Below, in pieces: positions 23,501 to 34,650 of a stretch of DNA of 64,000 nt. The translations under genes and the position numbers were made by a program. Source of the DNA: Epichloe hybrida (Eukaryota > Ascomycota > Sordariomycetes > Hypocreales > Clavicipitaceae); assembly GCA_019022495.1 (NCBI GenBank), contig JAFEKR010000024.1, positions 310,001-374,000 of the forward strand, written 5' to 3'. The notes beneath the pieces were generated by a model that worked only from the letters and a program-made list of their open reading frames with translations, was not told the origin of the DNA and ran no database searches. Each line of letters starts with the position of its first letter. Within the stretch, counting starts at the first letter, position 1.

Positions 23501-25330
23501 TACTCTTATAGTTTAAAAGCAAGCTAGGAAGTATTCTATTTCTAGGACTATATTTAGGAGCCTAGCTATAGTATCTTTAGCTAGGTTATTATAGGCTTTA
23601 ATAAGGCCTACTAGAAGTTTATTATCTCCTAGCGCCTTCTAGCTAGCTATATTCGCTAAAATATTATTAATTTTCTCTTACTTAAATTATTCTTTATTTA
23701 GTAGTAGTATGTTTTCTAGCTCTAGGAAGGAGAGGTCTAGTATATATAAAAGGTTTGCTATTAGCTTAGGGAAGAATCTTTATGCTAGTACGCTAGCCTT
23801 ATTATTATATATAGTAGCTAGGTTAGGGTTATTTTTACTTCTTTTTAGCTTAGGGAGTCTAGGGAGCTCTAGGGGGGCCTAGCTTTAAAGTTAGGCCTAT
23901 CTTTTAAGCCTCTAGACCTCTCTGTCTTTTTCCTATATATTAGCCTTTTATAATACATCCCTTTATATATTTCTTTTCTCTTCCCTTATAACGCATTCTT
24001 AGTCCTTATCTGCCTTAGTATAGGCTTACTAGTTTATATTAGTCCTCTAGTATCTTTATTACCTCTTAGCTTACCTTACTTTACTAACTAACTCTTAGGC
24101 TTTCCTTAACTACTATACCTCTAGGCTAGGGAGTCCCTAGGCCTTCTTTAGGACTACCTTATCTATAATTTATTATAGGCTTATAATAAGCTATATTATA
24201 TAGTTATTTATTCCCTCTTTATTACATAGGTCTAGCGCGTTTTTAGGCCGGAGTCTAATTATAGCCTCTGCCTTTATATATAGTTAGTTTATAGCTCCTT
24301 ATATATATCTAAGGACCTAGGGAATAGCTTCCTACTATTTATTAAAGATACTAATTAGTTATAGAATATAGTTAGATCTAGGGATATCTTTAGTGCCTTT
24401 ATAATAGACTTTAATGTCTAGTATAGCCTATGCTAGATTAATAGTGCTATCTCTATTATCTTTATATTATCTTATAGGTTTGCCCTAGGGTGTAATAAGT
24501 CTAAGCCTTTACTAGTCTATAAACTCTAGTAGTTTATTTACTTTATTAGTTTTCCTATCTAGCTTATCCTAGAGGGGGTGCTTTTAGTTAAAGTTACTTA
24601 TAAATACACTTTAGTTATAGGGCTTTTCTAGGTTAATTATATAAATAAGGGTGTTCTAGTTATTACTATATCCCTTTAAGTAAAGGGAGTAAATATTAAC
24701 TCCTTATAGCTTTACTAGTAACTAGTTAGTCCCTCCCTAGGCTAACTATAACCTTACTTTATATTTCTTGTTTATATATACTATGTTACATCCGTTGTAA
24801 TACGTGAGTTAGAACTAGGCAAGGCCTAGTGCTAGGGGCTATAGGTTTCTTATGTATTCTTATTCTTAGATTGTAATTATGTCTATATTAGTCTAGTAAT
24901 AAAGCGCTATATATACTAGTTTGTTCTTCTTATTTATATTTTAGAAAAGGACTTATAATATTATTATATTAATTAGGGGGGCTATTAGTTACTACTATCT
25001 TATACTAGCTTTGTTTTAGCTTTAAGTTACTTTATGTATTATCTAATGCTTCCTAATCTTAGTTATTTAGCGCTTTATTCTATATTTATAAGGCGTTCTC
25101 TCTTTTTACTTACTATAATAATAGGTTCTGCTACTATACTAAGTCTCTTATAGGGTATAGTTAAGCCTTTACTTAGGGAGTAGGTAGTAAAGTAAGAGAG
25201 CTATTTAAGATATCTTACTTTAGTAGTGTTTTACTTCTCTTTTAGGATAGGATAGTCCCTTAACTAGGCTAGGTATAGTCTAGAGTATAGGATATAGTTC
25301 TCCTTTACTTATCTATCTTTTATAAGGTAG
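20591..25330 (-). pseudogene. LINE ORF2: reverse transcriptase and C-terminal region (degenerate)
   Basis: Read on -, RT motifs are clear: a GLPLFLILFLLYLAKLY segment (about 23070-23010), corresponding to the GxPQGSPLSPxLF box, and IGFVNNI (about 22977-22951), the FADD-type catalytic box with both Asp codons changed to Asn. Further on, IIIGAFKAIPI followed by IPPLNLYL (about 22490-22390) matches a block that follows RT in Tad-like LINEs. An AP-type endonuclease should lie around 24900-23900, but I could not identify its motifs. An RNase H domain, usual in Tad-like elements, is possible around 22200-21500 but was not confirmed. Many TAA/TAG stops are present. Confidence 0.75.
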
Positions 25331-26199
25331 GAGGACTCTCTATCCTTATAATAGCTAGCTCCACACCTGCTATACCTTAGTACTACCTTATAGAACTTAG
25401 CTATATAGCCTATTTAGAAGTAATTATAGTATTATTAGGGTTATAGGGTCTTATTATATAGTTTAGTTTAGAAAAGCTTTGCTTTAAAGACTATATTATC
25501 TTAGTATATCTTATTAGTATCTTTTACTTTAGCTAGGCCTAGTATTAGAGTAGTTCTTTAAGCACCTTTACCCTAGGGTTATCTTACTATTACCTTTACT
25601 ATATTTACCTTATTAGCTTTTCTAATTTCTATTACTAGGTTCTTAAGAGAGTTATATTTAATTAGAAATCCTTTAATAATAACGCTAAGCATATAATAGT
25701 AAAGGGCTACCTCTAGCCTAAATACTTTAGTAATCTATTTTTAGTCTTCTTTATATTAGGTAGCATTTCCTTTAAAGGTAATAATTATATCCCTACTAGG
25801 GAGTCTTTTAGCTACTACTACTATAGCCTAGCCTATAGCTTTATTTACTACTATTACTATATCTTCTATGCCCCTAGACTAGAGTAATTCCTAGATAGTG
25901 TTCCCTTTAATAAGTACCTCTTAGTCCTATCTACTAGGGATCTAGAGGGGGGGAGGTAAGCTATTTATTTATTTAGAAGCTAGGCTAGTAGTAATACTTA
26001 CCTAGGTTAGAGTGTTACTTCCTTTAGTTCTTTCTTTAATAGCCTCTTTAAGGGCTTATTTAAGGGCTTCTTTAGTAGTATAAATATTACTATTATTATA
26101 GTTTATTACCTTTGCTTTAGCTTAGGCATAGTCTACTACCTATCTAGTAATAGCTTTAGTAATATACTATACCTAAGTAACTTTATCACTAGGGATAAG
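25331..26199 (-). pseudogene. LINE ORF1 (gag-like) with zinc-knuckle remnants
   Basis: On -, about 25470-25360, a Cys-rich segment ends in RYSRCGASYYKD-like sequence and reads as degenerate CCHC zinc knuckles, as in ORF1 of Tad-type LINEs. ORF1 should begin further right, beyond the Copia-A insertion. The last bases before Copia-A (ATAAG, 26195-26199) are one half of its target duplication. Confidence 0.55.
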
Positions 26200-26455
26200 T
26201 GTTGGATTCACCAAGGTCCTGCGCAGGTAATAAATCCCATATGATTAAAGTCAATGATAGATAGTTAGCTAGCTAGGAAAGAGGGAGAAGAGAGGGAAAG
26301 TCTAGATGCTAGAAAAGTGGGCGAAATCCGTATGTGGGGCACAAAAGGGGGTGGTAAATTGATGCAGCTAATTATATTACGTGCATCACGCCAGACCCAC
26401 AATTAGTCCGGTCTTTGGCCATGATTAAACCAATGAAGATCCAAAGGAATTAACA
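26200..26455 (-). repeat. Copia-A 3' LTR (256 bp)
   Basis: Begins TGTTGGATTCACC and ends GGAATTAACA. Differences from the partner at 32724 are transitions. CpG-containing sequence survives, for example around 26370-26395. Confidence 0.95.
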
Positions 26456-26559
26456 CTAGCAATCTCTCTTTTTCCTTCGTAGCTAAAGAGCTCAAAAACG
26501 CAATAAAAATCAGATCAAAGGAAAGTATACATAAGTAAATCCCTTAATAGGAATCCGCT

Positions 26560-29500
26560 GCTCTAATTAGCTGTTGCGGTATTGGTTAATTAAATTAATC
26601 TATTATTCCTTACCTAAGCTCCCGTTTCCTAATATCGCAGGTCTCTTTACCTATCCTTTAACACAAATCGTCAATTTATTTAAATTAATCAAAGAGGAAA
26701 GTAATAAATTCAGTAATGCTTTTATTATTATATCTACCGGATTATCGTTGCTATTAATCCACCTAACTTCGTAAATCTTATGCCTTTTATATAATTAATA
26801 AAGAGCCATGATATTAATTATTAGTCTCTTCTCCTTTGTGGTTCCTAGCTTTATAAGATATTTATACAATAAAAAAGAATTAGTACAAAGAATCATAGGA
26901 ATTCGAGGCATCTTCAATCAGTCCGTAATCTAATATAGAGTCATAGAAATCGCGTAGGCAATATCTACGCCTTAAACCATGCTATATAACTCAGAGGCAA
27001 GCGCGCTACAAGTAACTCTCTTACTCTTTATTAAGCTGTACGTAATAATGTTACCTTTTATAATAAAGGTATTATTATCTTGCATTATCTCGTTACTAAT
27101 CATAATCACGTATCTAATCTATAAGCTTAAATCCTTATTATTAGCAAGCAATCCATCTATAAACACAAAGAGCTTTACCTCTTTAAGAACTAAAGGAATA
27201 TATCACAGTCCGCGTTATTAATTCTTAATCTGCCATTTAAGGCGTTTATTAAGGCATGTAATATCTTCCCTAGAGGGTTCTTAGTGTTAAGCTATAATTA
27301 AAAGGTCATACAAAGCCTCTAGTTAACATATAGTTATAATATAGCTTCCTTGCGCTTATTACTCTACGTAATCTTACTTTACTATTAAGGATTAAGGATT
27401 AACTTCCTTAATCTTCTAACTCTAACCTTTCTAGGTTAAGATTAGCAAATTATTAGTGTTCTAGGTTAAGATACAGCTATTAAAGATAAGGGGGTTCTTA
27501 GTGGTTAATCATTGCTTTTCTTTAGCTATGAAATTAGCCTTCTAGAGCTCTTTCTCTTCTTTTTAGAAGAAGTTATCGTCGCTTAGGCCTAATATATCAT
27601 TAGTTTGCATTCTAACAATGCTAAAGAGATTCTCATTATTCAGGGCTGTAATTAACAAGCAGGGATCATAGGTTAAAGTTATTATATTAAGGTTATCCCT
27701 ATGGTGACAGAAGTACGTTGCTTACTAGTGAGTTCTAGCCTTTGCAATCCTATAAAGAGGTCTAATCAATTTAATTACAGTCCCTTCTAGAAAGAGATAT
27801 GCAATTTGCTTCGGCAATCTCACAATAATTAGCCTCGTTAGCACCATATGCAATTAAGTGTAGGCTTATGTAATATCGCGAATCTAAAGGTAAATGCCTC
27901 TTCTTCTTAATAACAAAGCAATAGCTACAATTAGTCGTTAGCTTGCTTATTATATTATTAGTAATTGCGTTAGGATAAATTCCTTTCCTTTATTATTATA
28001 GCCTTGTATAATAAGATAAGATTTCTTGTATAGTAAGTCCGTTCCTTTGCCTTTAATCTCTCTAACTATATAAGAATCAAAGATTCTATAACCTCTGTGC
28101 TTAGCTAGGTTAAACTTAACGAATTTAAACACATTGCAAGCTTACAGAGCATCGATCTTAGCTTAATCAGACTGCTTAAAGGGTTTTCCTAGGGTTATAA
28201 TCCTTCCTTCTTAGCGGAGCTAAAGGGCGAGGTTCTAATTAGCCTCTTCCTTCGCTATAAGAAATACTATACTTAGCATCCCTCTAGTTATAATCTCTTA
28301 AATAAAGGCCTCCTCTTAATCTTTATTTACAAGTACGTAAAGCTAAACTAGGCTAACGTCCTTCTTAGGGCTATAAGGTCTTCTTTTCCTTACTTTTATT
28401 CCTTTAGGGCGTGATAATAAGTCTTTAACTTAATAGCTTCCCCTTAGGGCCTTTTAGGCTTTATAAGCCTCTTTATTAGACTCTCTTACACTTATAAATT
28501 ATACTATAAGGGCCTTTCTTAGTCTCCCTTGCTTTCTCTTAGCTAGTGTTTACTACTCTTCGCTATCTTCTATTAGAGAATCTCTTTTATTAGTAGTAAT
28601 TAGTTATATAGTTACTTCTTTCTTTATATTGCTAGGCTTTATCTCCTACTACTCTAGCGTATTACGGGGCTCTATCTCCTACTACTCCAGTCCCTCTATA
28701 ATACACAGGTCTTTATAATAAGGCTTTACTACTATAGAGTAGAACTTTACTAGGCTATAGGGCATATTAATAGTATAGGTCTCTCTATTAGTAGCAAGTA
28801 GCTTATATAGGCTATACTAGCTACCTTTCTCTCTTTACACGCGTACATTAGCCTGCAAGGGTAGCTAATATATAGGCGCTATATTAGGGCTATTCTAGGC
28901 TTTAAGGGTATTATAGACCTGCTATAAAGCTAGAAGACATTAGACTTTATCTATTACCTTGCGAATTACCTTAGCATATTAAATAACAGAGACGCTTAGC
29001 GGTAACTTATCTATTATCTATAGGTAGCCTCTAAAGACTAGTATAGTTAGGATAATACTATTTAGGCCTGTAAAGTTATTAATAGCCTTAACAGCTATTT
29101 AGAGGCGTTGCTCTAGCGCAAGATCCATTCTAATTAAGTCTGTGATAATATTATAGGCTTAGCATAGAGGTCCGTAGTATCTCTTAACCTTTCCAATGCT
29201 ATTATAGGCTTTAATTAGCATCTCACTAGTTTTAATTAACATTAATTAAGCATAATATCTAAACTTAGCGGAAGCAAAGTTATTACTAGCATCATAAATA
29301 ATCCAATCTAGAGGTCTAAGATAAGTATCAATCTAACATTCGCGGATTACATCCCAGATATCTCAAGCCTTCTGCTTCTTTAGATTAAGGAATTAGGCTA
29401 CCTAGAATAATATTACTAAATTAATAATATAAAGCACTAGTCAGCCATTGATTTACATGATATTAACAATAATCTTGTAGTTGAATTCGTGGTCATCTTT

Positions 29501-30070
29501 AATTATAAACTTAAATCAACCAGGGGCCTTTCCATACATCTAGCAATAGTAGCAAACTTTAGTTAATTCCTTAATTACCTAGCGCTTAACTTCATAACTA
29601 GCCTAGTAAAGGATCTTTACAAGTTATTAAACAAAAGAATAACTAAGTTAATAATACAATTAATAGATATCTCCTTCTGAAAGGTAGAAGGCAACTATTT
29701 CCTTTGCTTCTAGTAACCACCAAGGATATCCCTATTATCGCATAATAGGTACAGTCTTATTGCCTTAGATAAGCATGTTAGTAAGGTTATTAATCTTAAC
29801 TTACATCTCATCTATATTAGTAATTAAGAAGAAAAAGGGGGTAGCTATATTAAGGATATAGAATTTAAGCTCCCTAAGTTCCGTAGGCATATAAAGGATT
29901 CCTCTTATAACCACTAATCTAGCGCTAAATATAATAATTTAGGGTTCATAGGGGGTTACCTTTAATAAAGGCATTAATCTTAATAGAGCCTTCACTTATA
30001 CCTCTCCTACAGTTAACTTTCCTACAGCGCTAGTATTAGGCATAATCCCTCTAAAGACCTCTTTAGAATA
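26560..30070 (-). pseudogene. Copia-A pol: protease, integrase, RT, RNase H (degenerate)
   Basis: On -: protease box FRGIMPNTSAVG (about 30065-30025, from F-GI-PDTGAAG); an integrase N-terminal region near 29640 and core to about 28900; RT from about 28250, including an unbroken stretch 28132-27950 (EIKGKGTDLLYKKSYLI). The catalytic box reads QTNDILGLS (about 27615-27585), where related Copia elements have QTDDTL. RNase H shows RVTCSALASELYSM (about 27030-26985), CTNSFLLY (near 26880) and EVRWINSNDNPVDI (about 26775-26730). The first catalytic Asp of RT is changed to Asn and stops are scattered, so the element is inactive although well readable. Confidence 0.88.
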
Positions 30071-32710
30071 GCATTCTTTAGAGATATAGCAAATCAAGCC
30101 TTTATCACACTCTTATAGCTCATAGAGCTTTTACCTAAGAAATACGTGTTAGAAGGCTTAATTATTTAAGGTCGTAAGGATATTAATATTAGTAGCGTTA
30201 TAGTTAGTCTATAATCCGGAGCAGAAGAATTATATAATACTTAGGTGTTCTATTAATAGTAACTCCTCCACATTATTATCATTATCTTTAGCTTCCGTAC
30301 AAGCTAAAAGATATAATTCCTAATTCTAACCCAAGCCTTTATTAGGCTTATTATTATCCTACCCTTTATAAGAGGTAAGGAATACCTAGAATCTCTTCTC
30401 TAAAGGGGGTGTATAATATATTTTACTAGCCCACTAGTAGTCCTTTTCCTTTTAACATTCTTTAGCAGGGTAATTAGAAAACTAGCAGCTGCTCTTACCA
30501 TATATAAAGCAGCGCTTAGTGCTTAGCCTAGGGCTTTACCTATAATAGCTTCCTCCGCCGCAGGGGAATAATCACTATCCGTACTAATAATTAGTAAATA
30601 TAGCCTCTAGAGGGTCTCCTTATTAGTACTAAAGGTATTAGGAGGACTTCTTATTTAATTCCATAATAGTAATTACCTTACAGAGGTCTCTAGTAAGACT
30701 CTCAAAGCCTACGAAGTATATATATTCCACTATCTAACATTTAGGCACACTAGCTATAGCGTTTAAGGCTTACTTATAAAGTTTAGTATTTACTATCTTA
30801 GCAGGGTATAGGCCTCTGTAGATCTTCTTAAGGGTTAACAACATAATCTTAAGGCACTTAAGCTTACTTTTATCAGGGTTCCTCTTAATTATGCTTTTTA
30901 GCGTTATACTACTCTATTTATAGTAATAGAATTACTAGTTACTTTCCGTCTTAAAGCATTAACAAACATAAGCAATTATTTCTTCATAGGAATAGTTATT
31001 CCTAAAGAGGTAATTAAGGTAGTATTACTTAGCATCACCTATTAACATAATAGGGAAAGCCTTCTAATAATACATTCAAGGAAGGTTAATTCTATCACAC
31101 TTATTTTCAAAGAGCGTAATCTTTAGCATCAAGAAGTTATATAGCTTTCCACTATAGCAGTCGCTATCCTTATACATCTTCGTAAGCTCTAAGATTTTCT
31201 TTGTAATCTAATCTTCAGAGGGGAATTACTATAAAGGCATAATTTATTATAAATAATAGTCCACTAGTTATTCTTAATAATAATTATCTAGATAGAGCTA
31301 TTAATATAATAGGGATTATCACGGGGGTTCTTATAAGGGTTCGAGCAATCTCTAGGGTTAGGGAAGGTTAATTTCTAGGGTAAGTTATCAGGGCTATTAA
31401 TATTAAGGCTCTAGGGGTTTAGAAGATTATGGTTATTCTTGTAATCTTTCCTATAACTAAAGGGGCATTAAGGTTTAATAAAGCACTTCCTCAAGCAATA
31501 CTAGGATTAAATATCCTAGGCCTTGCCTAACAAGGACGCCATAATCTCATAAAGAATTACGTAATTCTCTAATAATATCCTTAGATGCCCTTTTAAAGGT
31601 GTCTTTAGACTAGCCTTTAAAGTCTTCTTAGAATGATTCCTATAAGTTATTATCTCTCTATCCTTAATGCTTACTAAGGTTAATAAATCTTGCAATCTAG
31701 TTATTAAGCTTAAGCTACGTAGTAGTCTCTAGATCTAGCTTAATAGATTCTTTCTAGTTATGTAAGAATTCATAAGTAAGCTATTAAAGGCATGGGGGTA
31801 ATTCATGCCTTTAAGGTCTCTTAGGGGTAATAATTAGAGCCTTACTATTACCAGTAGCCTTTGCTCTTATGGAGGGTCTAGATTCCTTTACTATCTTTAA
31901 CTATAAAAGGAACATTACTAATTTGTTATTTTTACTACTAATTAAGCTCCTGTGTTTGCCCGTCGCCGTTACGAGGTTCTTCTTTTACATTTCAGGAGCA
32001 TTATCACTCTAATAAAATCAGAAGATTACAAAAACAGGAAAAACGGAAGAAAAAGCAGTAGAAGTAGCAAAAGTAGTAATAAGAACAAAGTAATAAGAAC
32101 AAATCACTAAAGATAAAGAAAGTAACAGAAGTTCTAAAAGTAACTAGAAAATAACAGGAAAAGTAATAAGGGAATAACAGAAATTACCACTTCCTATTTT
32201 TCGTAAAAAGGAGGGAAGGAGGTAATCTCTCTCTCTTACTAACAAGCATAGGGCAAATAGCACTAATAATAAAGGGGCAAAAACAAGCTATAGATACTTA
32301 TACAAACAAATTAAAGGTCTATCGGATAAAGGGAATATTTATAGAGAAGTTGTAAATATGTCAGCTAGCTTAGCTAAGGTTATTTAATGTTAGGTTCAAA
32401 ATAAATGCCTCGTAGCAATAGATTCGGTTGTTCGGTTAGTTTTCTCGTGATAGACAATAAAATCAACAATTAACAACAATATCCTAGATAGATATAATAA
32501 AGTTATATCCCTAAGCCTAAGGGTTAATAGATTAATTCCTTAGAAGCCTAACAAGCCCGTAACTAGGATTCTAGTCTCTTCCTTTAGCATACTTATGTAG
32601 TTATGCCTCTCTACCACAATAACTATTATAGCATAATAAGGGGTAGTAGCAGTGGCGTCTACAGAAATGTCTCTTCTTATAATACCTAGCTTATCTATAG
32701 TTATAAAGTT
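30071..32710 (-). pseudogene. Copia-A gag and leader (degenerate)
   Basis: The clearest mark is the zinc knuckle KRCFIYGKSSC (about 30513-30478 on -), where Copia relatives have C-x2-C with Cys in place of the Tyr (TGT to TAT is a RIP change). Upstream (30700-31700) is gag sequence without confident domains. About 32000-32710 is leader: A-rich, no frame, with a poly(A)-like string of AGAAGTAAT repeats near 32040-32180. Confidence 0.7.
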
Positions 32711-32723
32711 AACCACTAATTAG
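32711..32723 (-). promoter_or_regulatory. Copia-A primer-binding-site candidate
   Basis: The box aaccactaattag adjoins the 5' LTR on its inner side and is identical at the same place in Copia-B and Copia-C although their LTR bodies differ. Position and conservation argue for the tRNA primer site. The tRNA cannot be named. Confidence 0.5.
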
Positions 32724-32979
32724 TGTTAGATTCACCAAGGTCTTACATAGGTAATAAATCCCGTATAATTAAAGTTAATAATAGATAGTTAGCTAGCTAG
32801 GAAAGAGGAAGAAGAGAGGGAAAGTCTAGATGCTAGAAAAGTAGGCGAAATCCGTATATAGGGCACAAAAGGGGGTGGCGAATTAATGCAGCCAATTATA
32901 TCGCGTGCATCGCGCCGGACCCACAATTGGTCCAGTCTTTGGCCACGATTGAACCGATGAAGATCCGAAGGAATTAACA
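32724..32979 (-). repeat. Copia-A 5' LTR (256 bp)
   Basis: Begins TGTTAGATTCACC and ends GGAATTAACA. Partner of 26200-26455. CpG-rich sequence survives at about 32905-32965. Confidence 0.95.
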
Positions 32980-32984
32980 ATAAG

Positions 32985-33297
32985 GCTTATAATTTTATTA
33001 TAGTATTTCATATTATCTAGATATTTAAATTAGATCTAGTCTATTATAAGGTTATTCTTGCTGCTCTAAACGTTAAACTATCCTATTCCTACGTTTAGGT
33101 AGTAGTAGCTTTATGCTAGCCCCCTTTCTCCTAAGTTAATTACCATTAGCATATTTGCACTCCTATTACTAGCTCTGTTGCAATATAATATTATAGGGGG
33201 GGGTAAATAGAGGCAAGGAATTTAAATATTAATGTGGTTTGTATTTTAGAGGCGATTCCGGACCTTTAGAGTGGTGCGGAAGTTTATGCGAAGGTTT
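32985..33297 (-). other. LINE 5' end (leader) beyond the Copia-A insertion
   Basis: This short piece lies between the right ATAAG duplication of Copia-A and the right copy of the LINE target duplication. It is the 5' terminus of the LINE on -. It holds a G run (33195-33203) and a comparatively GC-rich end (33245-33295), as 5' ends of LINEs often do. No start codon can be assigned. Confidence 0.65.
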
Positions 33298-33310
33298 AAC
33301 TTCTCTTATA

Positions 33311-34650
33311 GTAATTACTAATATCCTATAGCGTTACTTTATTATTTATATTTACCCTTATCTAAAATATTTAAATTCTCTTAAATACTAATAGGTTAGT
33401 TACTTATCTTTTACTTATAAGTTTCTTATAGTATATTACTACTAACTTACTAGTAGTTAATAATATCTTTAATATAAGCTATTACTTTACTACTACTACC
33501 TCTCTCTAGTAAGAAGAATTCCTTAATATCTCCTTTAAAGTCTTCTAGTAAGAAGTATTTAGCTTTAAAAATTTTAATATAAGTATAACATCTTTACTTA
33601 CCTAGTGCTTACCTTACTAACTTATAGCTAGTAATACTAGTAAAATAAAGATTTCTTATATTTACTATATATAGTAAGTTATAATATAAGCTATTATACC
33701 TAAAGATAGTAATAGCATAAAGCTATAATATATTATTAAGGGTAAATCTATCCTAACCTAATATACTAATTCTCTAAGTATAACTTTACTACTATCTTAC
33801 TATATATTACTCCTAACTTACATAAATAATTTAATAAAATACGCCTATTATATATATAATAACAAGGACTATACTAGGGTTTATCCTCCCTTTCTTACTA
33901 CTAATATATATACTAACACACTACTAGTATCTTACTTAGTTTACTTAGTTATACTATACGCTCTTTAAGTATATTAATGCTTATAGTAATCCTAAAAATA
34001 ATCTATACTTTCTTAATAATATATATATCTCTTATTTCTATAACTTAATTACTACTAATATACTACTAGTGTCTAATATATATAAAGTGTAAACTTTATA
34101 ATATACTCCTAACTACTAAAAATACTAATAAGTATAGTTAGGTAAGGTAAGTATAACTTATAGTAGAAGTTATATATAAAGCTAATACTAATAAATAAGT
34201 TACTATATTACTACTTAATAATACTATTAATCTAGAAGTCTAGATTAATATTTCTAATAGCTTATGTTTTATTATATAAAACTTTCTATTTATATATATT
34301 TTTACACTCTAGCTTATAGCTTTACTAACTTACTAGTAGCTTACTACTAATATATTTATGCTTCCTACTTATATTAGGCTACTAGACCTCCCTAGTAAGC
34401 TTTTTATATATATATATAAGGAGGGGGATTCCTCTAATAATAAGGACAAATCCTCTACCCTTATTATTATAGCTAAGACTACTAAGGAATAGGTAGGTAA
34501 TATGTTAATAAGGTAATTAGTATAAAGTAACTATAAGTTAGGTTATCTAAAGTTTAAGAAATTATCTAGATTTTTTTATATATTACTACTACTATCTAAA
34601 CTTTACTAAATACACCTCTATATCTATAAACTAGCTGCTTAATTACTACT
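33311..34650 (-). other. Gypsy-A copy 3, 3' non-coding region (remainder)
   Basis: Complement of about 53890-55205 of the full Gypsy-A. It follows the chromodomain end of pol and is unusually long for a 3' untranslated region. It has scattered TTACTACTAACTTACTAG-like short repeats, and no protein-like frame stands out on either strand. Confidence 0.75.

Larger units (their letters stand above)
26200..32979 (-). mobile_element. Copia-A LTR retrotransposon, minus strand, full length (6.8 kb)
   Basis: Two 256-bp LTRs (26200-26455, 32724-32979), TG...CA ended, flanked by the perfect duplication ATAAG (26195-26199, 32980-32984). Orientation is set by a purine-rich tract on - just inside the left LTR (complement of about 26462-26485) and by pol reading on -. 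Order on -: gag with zinc knuckle, protease, integrase, RT, RNase H, which is the Copia order. It is inserted near the 5' end of the LINE. It is among the less mutated elements here and several domains can be read with few stops. Confidence 0.95.
19938..33297 (-). mobile_element. LINE (Tad1/non-LTR type), minus strand, split by Copia-A
   Basis: Bounded by a 13-bp direct repeat AACTTCTCTTATA (19925-19937 and 33298-33310) inside Gypsy-A copy 3. The empty site is readable near 55205-55217 of the full Gypsy-A copy. A target duplication of this length with no terminal repeats fits target-primed insertion of a non-LTR element. Without the nested Copia-A (26200-32979) it is about 6.6 kb, near the size of complete fungal Tad-like LINEs. 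The 3' end (left side) closes with a TA dinucleotide tail rather than poly(A). Domain order on -: zinc knuckles (about 25470-25360), then RT (about 23500-22600) and a conserved C-terminal block (about 22490-22400). Confidence 0.82.

Noticed and set aside
26200..26455. Surviving host gene promoter, because the segment is GC-rich and little mutated
   Set aside because: It is one of a matching LTR pair with flanking ATAAG duplications.
26574..27221. Two + frames of 66 and 80 codons with hydrophobic segments
   Set aside because: Antisense to the Copia-A RNase H region, which reads correctly on -.
32789..32980. 63-codon - frame in the Copia-A LTR
   Set aside because: Lies entirely inside an LTR. 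The same segment in the partner LTR is not open.
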